Source: JBCCRH01 sp039208045
Lineage (GTDB): Bacteria > Bacteroidota > Bacteroidia > Chitinophagales > Saprospiraceae
Reading direction: 5' to 3'
DNA length: 19,362 nt
Assembly: GCA_039208045.1 (NCBI GenBank)
Contig: JBCCRH010000060.1
Coordinates: 1-19,362 of the forward strand
Shown piece after piece: positions 14,799 to 19,362 of this stretch. The notes under the pieces are model-generated. The model worked only from the letters and a program-made list of their open reading frames with translations, did no database searches and was not told where the DNA came from. Each line of letters opens with the position of its first letter. Position 1 is the stretch's first letter. A program made the position numbers and the translations under genes.

Positions 14799-17042
14799 CT
14801 ATTCCACTACTATTTTTTGGGTAAAAATGCCCTGTTCTTCTAGCAGCTGTACTACATATACGCCTTTCGGCAAATCCGATACATCCAGTTCCAGCTGGGA
14901 CGTATTCCAGTTGTAGTCCTGCATGAGTTGGCCACTTACGTTAAATAGCTTAACCGTCCGCTCTTCCGATTGATCACTAGTCAGAAAAAGTCGATCACGG
15001 GCAGGGTTGGGAAATAGGGAGTAGCCAGAAGCTAGCCATTGAGAAGTAGTGCTAACGGGGTCTGCTGCTTCAATTTCCGTCTCAAAAAAGGCGATTCCCC
15101 CCCTTAGATTGCCAACGACCATTTCGTAGAGCCCATCATTATCAATATCAGCAAGATCGCAATGCGTAACTGCACCTTCGCGAAGGCGGCCATAGCTTTC
15201 TTGAAGCGGTTCAAAACTTTCATAGATAGACAGTTCTACATCTGTATAGGTCTCAATGCGCCCCTTGTTGGTACCCATAAAAAAGAGGTAAGAACCATTA
15301 GAATCAATAATGGTGGGCGAACTACGCCCGATGAAAGAGCCGGGGGTGCGCGCATCGAGGTTGCCGAGTCGCTCGGTATTGGGCGCAATAGCTTGATCTG
15401 GAGCAAAGAATGCTTCACCTTCCGTTCCTTGATTCTTGAAGAAGTTGACTACTCCATTATACTCACCAATCACAATATCTTGCTTTCCATCCCGATCCAG
15501 ATCAACGATATAGGGCACACTTTCTAAGCCAATATCGATACCCATGTAAGCATACAGCACTGGGGTAAACTCGAACGGAGCGCCCGGCCCAGCAGTATTT
15601 TCTGCATGAAATAACTGGCCATTGAACTCTCCAATGAGCACATCCTCGTCGCCATCGCCATCCAGATCGCCGAAGGTGGGGGTAAATCCATAATAGCTTA
15701 CGTATGCACTCATCCCAAGGTAGTCATCATCCACTAACTGATAGCTAGGATTGCTAATAGTCCCCACATTTTCAAACAAATAAAGCGAACTGCGCTTATT
15801 TCCACCGAGCGGCTGGAAAATCCCTTCATTACCAATTACCATATCCATGAGCCCATCTGCATTGTAATCCACAAATACTGGCCGCGCCCCAGAACCCAAG
15901 TCTAGCATTTGATCAATTAAAAAATCAGTTTGCTGAAAGCTGAAACTAGGGTTTTCATCCGTTCCCATATTTTTGTAATACCAAAGCGCTTCGCGATCCT
16001 CTGCGCTATTGATGGGATTGGGTGCTGCCATCAAATCTCGCTTCTGATCCCCATCCACATCCACATAAAATGAAGCTGGAAAAATATTAATGTCTGCTGT
16101 TATATTTTCGCTCGGAAAGAAGGGGTCTTGACTGGTCATCCACGCTCCATCACAGTCGCCTGTGTTGTATAAGGCTACTAGATTGTTAAAAGATAAATCG
16201 CCGAGTATTAAATCTTTAGTATCATCTCCATTAAGGTCAAGCGATAGAATGGTAGAGCCTGCATGCCGACTGCGATCTTCTACCTCCTCTCCTCCGGTAA
16301 AAGAAGTGGCGCAAAGCCCCGAACTTGTTGACAATTCTACCTCAGGAGCAAAACCACTTTCATAAAATTTCCCCCAGCAGTTATCTGCCAACTCAAACTT
16401 AAGTGTTCCTAAACCTAATCCTTCCTCCACCGCTACATTCCTAAAAAGCTCCAAGTAGCCTCCAAAAAGATTAAACGTTAATATATCCATATCTCCGTCA
16501 CAATCCACATCATCTACCGCAGGGTAGTCAATATTAGTGATAGCAATATTGGTGACATTACCAGTAGCTTGCGTAAATACCGCCATATTGTAGAGCCAGT
16601 CGAAATCATATCGCTCAAATACGATTTCATTCTGGGCATTATACGATCCGGTATATACAATAAAGCCCCCCACCGGCCCATCAAAGGCGTAAGCAAAAAT
16701 ATCCTGGATGCCATCATTATTATAGTCCCTCAGTAGTACCCATTCTTCTAAGAGCGGAAAGTTCTTGATGTAAGAAGGCTCAAAAGACCAACCTTCCTCA
16801 GTACGTATAAAAGCCAGCTGAGCATTACCTACTCGATCAAAGATATAGAGATCCTCTACGCCATCATTATTAAAATCTACATTCGACAATTGAGGGGTAT
16901 TTAAGCCCCCTGCACCAGGAAAGGGAAGGGGCGTTGTCGATAAACTAATTGGCACCTCTTTTCGATCTAGAACCTGGCTGAAACCATTGGTGCTTATCAA
17001 AAAGCAGAGTAGGGGTAGCAGGCGCGTCAAGGTATCTATCAT
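14799..17042 (-). CDS. Secreted FG-GAP/VCBS-repeat protein with T9SS type A sorting domain
   Basis: This 747-residue protein has a signal peptide (about 1-22). Many Ca2+-loop repeats of the DxDxDGxxD type follow: near 56-64, 106-114, 178-186, 269-277, 328-336, 392-400, 459-467, 514-522 and 632-639. They are the core of FG-GAP/VCBS beta-propeller blades, so one integrin-like propeller or a pair is expected. The last 75 residues (672-747) form a Por-secretion C-terminal sorting domain: YSLFPNPARDRLFL, then VKLFNVSGQLMQDYNW, LDVSDLPKGVYVVQL and TQKIVVE. The protein should cross the outer membrane by the type IX system and be anchored or released at the surface. Function is likely adhesion or binding; no catalytic domain is visible. 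A TAnnTTTG box at 17096-17103 may be its promoter. Confidence 0.93.
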   Translation of the reverse strand: MIDTLTRLLPLLCFLISTNGFSQVLDRKEVPISLSTTPLPFPGAGGLNTPQLSNVDFNNDGVEDLYIFDRVGNAQLAFIRTEEGWSFEPSYIKNFPLLEEWVLLRDYNNDGIQDIFAYAFDGPVGGFIVYTGSYNAQNEIVFERYDFDWLYNMAVFTQATGNVTNIAITNIDYPAVDDVDCDGDMDILTFNLFGGYLELFRNVAVEEGLGLGTLKFELADNCWGKFYESGFAPEVELSTSSGLCATSFTGGEEVEDRSRHAGSTILSLDLNGDDTKDLILGDLSFNNLVALYNTGDCDGAWMTSQDPFFPSENITADINIFPASFYVDVDGDQKRDLMAAPNPINSAEDREALWYYKNMGTDENPSFSFQQTDFLIDQMLDLGSGARPVFVDYNADGLMDMVIGNEGIFQPLGGNKRSSLYLFENVGTISNPSYQLVDDDYLGMSAYVSYYGFTPTFGDLDGDGDEDVLIGEFNGQLFHAENTAGPGAPFEFTPVLYAYMGIDIGLESVPYIVDLDRDGKQDIVIGEYNGVVNFFKNQGTEGEAFFAPDQAIAPNTERLGNLDARTPGSFIGRSSPTIIDSNGSYLFFMGTNKGRIETYTDVELSIYESFEPLQESYGRLREGAVTHCDLADIDNDGLYEMVVGNLRGGIAFFETEIEAADPVSTTSQWLASGYSLFPNPARDRLFLTSDQSEERTVKLFNVSGQLMQDYNWNTSQLELDVSDLPKGVYVVQLLEEQGIFTQKIVVE

Positions 17043-17095
17043 TTTTTCTGTGTATTATTAGTAAGTCACCTAAGATTCCTCTGTTGGAGGCATTC

Positions 17096-17103
17096 CAAAA
17101 TTA
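17096..17103 (-). promoter_or_regulatory. Possible -7 box for the FG-GAP/T9SS gene
   Basis: On the minus strand this reads TAATTTTG, matching TAnnTTTG, and would give a 5' leader of about 50 nt. A -33 box would fall in the start of the antiporter gene, and none is evident there. Confidence 0.35.
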
Positions 17104-17115
17104 AAAAAAGCAGGT

Positions 17116-19176
17116 ATGAAATGCCCTTTTTTATTGTCGCTTATGTTGCTTTGTGCTTGCTCCTGTAGCCTAAAAGCCCAAAATGACAAGCTTCAGACAG
17201 ATACATCTAGCCGTTACAGCTTCCAACTAAAAAGCCATGAAGGGCAGCTATGGTTCGTCTCATCAGCTTTAGAAAATGGGACAGCAAGCATTTTCATCAA
17301 TGGCAACAAGCAACAGTTGCAGTTTGCTAAAAATAAAGCGTTCTTAGAGCTACCAACTACCACTGTAGGTCAACTATTCCTTATCCAAACTAAAGACGAC
17401 TATCAAAGACTATATCATATTTCAAGGCGTACTGACGGTATGTTGCGGGTGCAATATCTACCGCTCTGGTTATCGATTCTTCCTCCTCTTATTGCTATTG
17501 TCTTAGCCTTGCTCTTCAAAGAGGTAGTGGTTGCTTTATTTTTGGGCGTTTGGTCAGGAGCCTTTATTGCCGGTGGGCTGCGCCTAGATTCCTGGTATTA
17601 TTTTTTATTGAGCGTTTTCCAGGTTGCTGAAAAATACATCACGAACGCGCTGAATGATGGTAGCCATATTTCCATTTTCGTCTTCTCGCTGCTCATCGGC
17701 GGCATGGTCGCTATTATTTCGCGCAATGGTGGCATGGCAGGTATTGTAAAAAGCCTTTCTCAATATGCTACTTCCCCTCGCAGTGCCCAGCTAATTACTT
17801 GGCTGCTGGGGATTGCTATCTTCTTTGATGACTATACCAATACACTCATTGTTGGCAATACGATGCGCCCCGTTACGGATCGCTTTCGGATTTCGCGAGA
17901 AAAATTGGCGTACATTGTTGATAGTACCGCTGCCCCTGTCGTGGTAATTGCCTTTGTCACTACCTGGATTGGAGCAGAATTAAGCTATATTGATGATGGC
18001 ATTCAACTGCTCGATGGATTTCGTGATGATCTAACGCCTTACGCCATCTTTATCCAATCTTTAAAGTATGCGTTTTATCCAGTCTTTACCCTCTTTTTTA
18101 TTCTATTGCTCATCCTCACCAAGCGCGACTATGGTAGCATGTACACCGCTGAATGCCGCGCTCGCCAAACGGGGAACGTGAAAGCCCAAACTCATTCAGA
18201 TAGTGCCCTCCATGACTTAGAAGATTTTACGCCAATAAAAAATGCCCCGCTGCGCTGGTACAATGCCTTTATTCCAGTTGCAGTGGTCATTCTAATGACC
18301 ATTTTTGGTCTGATTGATACAGGCTTTAGCAACAGCTACCAAAAACTGATGGCCAGTGGCCTAGCCAATTTTGCGCCCACCTGGACGGATACTTGGCAAC
18401 AATTAGGACTGTTATCTACTGGAAACGAGCTGAGCTTTGGAATCAAGCTTGGTATCTTAATTGGTAATGCGGATACGTATATCGCATTGCTTTGGTCTTC
18501 CATAACAGGTTTAATTATGGCAGTTGTGATGACTGTAAGTCAACGCATTATGAGTCTTTCTAATACTATAACCACGATGACAACTGGGTTTAAAGCAATG
18601 CTTCCCGCTTTGCTTATTTTGACGTTGGCCTGGGCCTTGGCTATGACCACTCAAGAGCTGCACACTGCTGCTTATTTAACAGCAAGCTTGAAAGGTACGC
18701 TAAGTCCTTATGCGATGCCGGTGATTGTCTTCATATTATCTGTCTCCATTGCCTTTTCTACTGGCTCTAGTTGGAGTACCATGGCTATCCTCTACCCTAT
18801 CGTTATCCCTATGACCTGGACGATTTGCCAGGCACAATCATTAGAAGAGGGAATAGCTCTGGAACTGTTATTTCATGTCATTGCTGTGGTATTGTCCGCT
18901 TCTGTTATTGGCGATCACTGCTCTCCGATTTCGGATACAACAATTTTGAGTTCCTTGGCTTCTGACTGCAATCATATGGATCATGTACGTACCCAACTAC
19001 CGTATGCGCTTACTGTCGGTGGAGTGAGTCTGCTAGCTTGTATCACTTCCAGTTATTTAGGTGGAGGATGGCTGTTGTGTGGGTTATTGGTGCTAATAGG
19101 TTGGGGAGTACTGAGTCTGGTTGTTTTTCGTTTTGGTAGAAAAGTTCCTACTCACCTTACTGACTATGAGCATTGA
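17116..19176 (+). CDS. NhaC-family Na+/H+ antiporter with N-terminal extracytoplasmic domain
   Basis: This 686-residue protein joins two parts. Residues 1-21 form a signal peptide with a cysteine-rich end (LLCACSCSLKAQ), possibly a lipobox. Residues ~22-113 form a soluble, beta-rich segment (YSFQLKSHEGQLWFVSS..., IFINGNKQQLQF). From ~115 on comes an NhaC-type transporter with about 11-13 helices. Its landmarks are LLFKEVVVALFLGVWSGAF (132-150), FDDYTNTLIVGNTMRP (237-252), STAAPVVVIAFVTTWIG (270-286) and the C-terminal GDHCSPISDTTILSS. Such carriers exchange Na+ (or an organic acid) for protons; by motif this is an Na+/H+ antiporter, but related carriers move malate and lactate. Classic NhaC proteins lack the N-terminal part. 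It diverges from the FG-GAP gene and its 3' end overlaps the next gene by 20 nt. Confidence 0.9.
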   Translation: MKCPFLLSLMLLCACSCSLKAQNDKLQTDTSSRYSFQLKSHEGQLWFVSSALENGTASIFINGNKQQLQFAKNKAFLELPTTTVGQLFLIQTKDDYQRLYHISRRTDGMLRVQYLPLWLSILPPLIAIVLALLFKEVVVALFLGVWSGAFIAGGLRLDSWYYFLLSVFQVAEKYITNALNDGSHISIFVFSLLIGGMVAIISRNGGMAGIVKSLSQYATSPRSAQLITWLLGIAIFFDDYTNTLIVGNTMRPVTDRFRISREKLAYIVDSTAAPVVVIAFVTTWIGAELSYIDDGIQLLDGFRDDLTPYAIFIQSLKYAFYPVFTLFFILLLILTKRDYGSMYTAECRARQTGNVKAQTHSDSALHDLEDFTPIKNAPLRWYNAFIPVAVVILMTIFGLIDTGFSNSYQKLMASGLANFAPTWTDTWQQLGLLSTGNELSFGIKLGILIGNADTYIALLWSSITGLIMAVVMTVSQRIMSLSNTITTMTTGFKAMLPALLILTLAWALAMTTQELHTAAYLTASLKGTLSPYAMPVIVFILSVSIAFSTGSSWSTMAILYPIVIPMTWTICQAQSLEEGIALELLFHVIAVVLSASVIGDHCSPISDTTILSSLASDCNHMDHVRTQLPYALTVGGVSLLACITSSYLGGGWLLCGLLVLIGWGVLSLVVFRFGRKVPTHLTDYEH

Positions 19177-19362
19177 TTTTTTTCAGCAGCTTCAATAGCT
19201 TGACGTTAATAGATGCATTGGCGCTAAAAAACTCCCAATTGATCAACAACCAATCTTTCTCCCGTTTGATGGATTGTAACTGTTGGAAGGCCACTATTTT
19301 GGGCTTTTGAAGGTAGGCTTTCCAGTACAATGCTGCCTCTGTCAGGGCAAAGCCTTCTTTAC
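19157..19362 (-). CDS. Partial hypothetical protein (C-terminal end)
   Basis: An open frame enters from the right window edge on the minus strand and ends with TAA at 19157-19159, giving the last 67 residues. The sequence begins KEGFALTEAALYWKAYLQKP and ends LLKLLKKINAHSQ. It is mixed charged and amphipathic, with aromatic residues, no membrane helix and no motif I recognise. It looks like a folded helical domain rather than chance translation, because it stays open while both other minus frames are stopped near the edge. Its last 20 nt overlap the end of the antiporter gene on the other strand. Too short for a function. Confidence 0.6.
   Translation of the reverse strand, partial: KEGFALTEAALYWKAYLQKPKIVAFQQLQSIKREKDWLLINWEFFSANASINVKLLKLLKKINAHSQ

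Overview
The window looks like chromosomal DNA of a member of the Bacteroidota, probably of the Saprospiria/Lewinella type. The evidence is a secreted protein with a Por-type (T9SS) C-terminal sorting domain, the Bacteroidota families DUF6580 and DUF5522, several promoter-like boxes of the form TAnnTTTG, no clear Shine-Dalgarno sites, and a divergent RibB whose GTP cyclohydrolase II half has lost its zinc cysteines. The placement below phylum is inference. No IS element, phage gene, CRISPR array, tRNA or rRNA was seen. Nearly all genes are of recognisable families, so this is mostly an ordinary housekeeping region. No intergenic stretch exceeds 300 bases, and the first 34 bases hold nothing I can assign.

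Layout. (1) 35-4249, minus strand: a tight run transcribed as GT4 glycosyltransferase, membrane GT2 glycosyltransferase, ribB, then a VTC-domain protein. (2) 4387-7727, minus: solute-binding lipoprotein, M1 aminopeptidase, cupin. (3) 7862-8638, plus: a DUF6580 membrane protein and a DUF5522 cysteine-motif protein, driven from a good Bacteroidota promoter. (4) 8644-12611, minus: gatC, a LolD/MacB-type ATPase, a PduO-type cobalamin adenosyltransferase and a 7TM-HD (PgpH-like) phosphodiesterase. (5) 12809-13462, plus: deoxynucleoside kinase. (6) 13723-13935, minus: a small membrane protein with its own strong terminator. (7) 14148-14798, plus: a YggS-type PLP protein, whose stop codon abuts that of a large minus-strand FG-GAP/T9SS protein (14799-17042). 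(8) 17116-19176, plus: an NhaC-type antiporter with an unusual extracytoplasmic N-terminal domain. It overlaps the end of a partial minus-strand gene that runs off the window.

The most unusual structure is a pair of intergenic palindromes, 10768-10930 and 13463-13629. Each has a 57-nt core, identical at 53 of 57 positions between the copies, with the small hairpin CGATGC-TAAG-GCATCG at its exact centre. In each copy the core is flanked by arms of equal length (53/53 and 55/55 nt) that are complementary to each other within the copy but unrelated between copies. Each begins at the stop codon of a neighbouring gene. This looks like an undescribed family of long foldback elements or gene-end structures with a constant tip and a locus-specific stem.

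Other points worth attention are the degenerate RibA half of RibB, a perfect 14-bp hairpin only 10 nt ahead of the cobalamin adenosyltransferase start, a solute-binding protein that seems to lack the iron-binding Tyr pair of its relatives, and the N-terminal domain of the antiporter.
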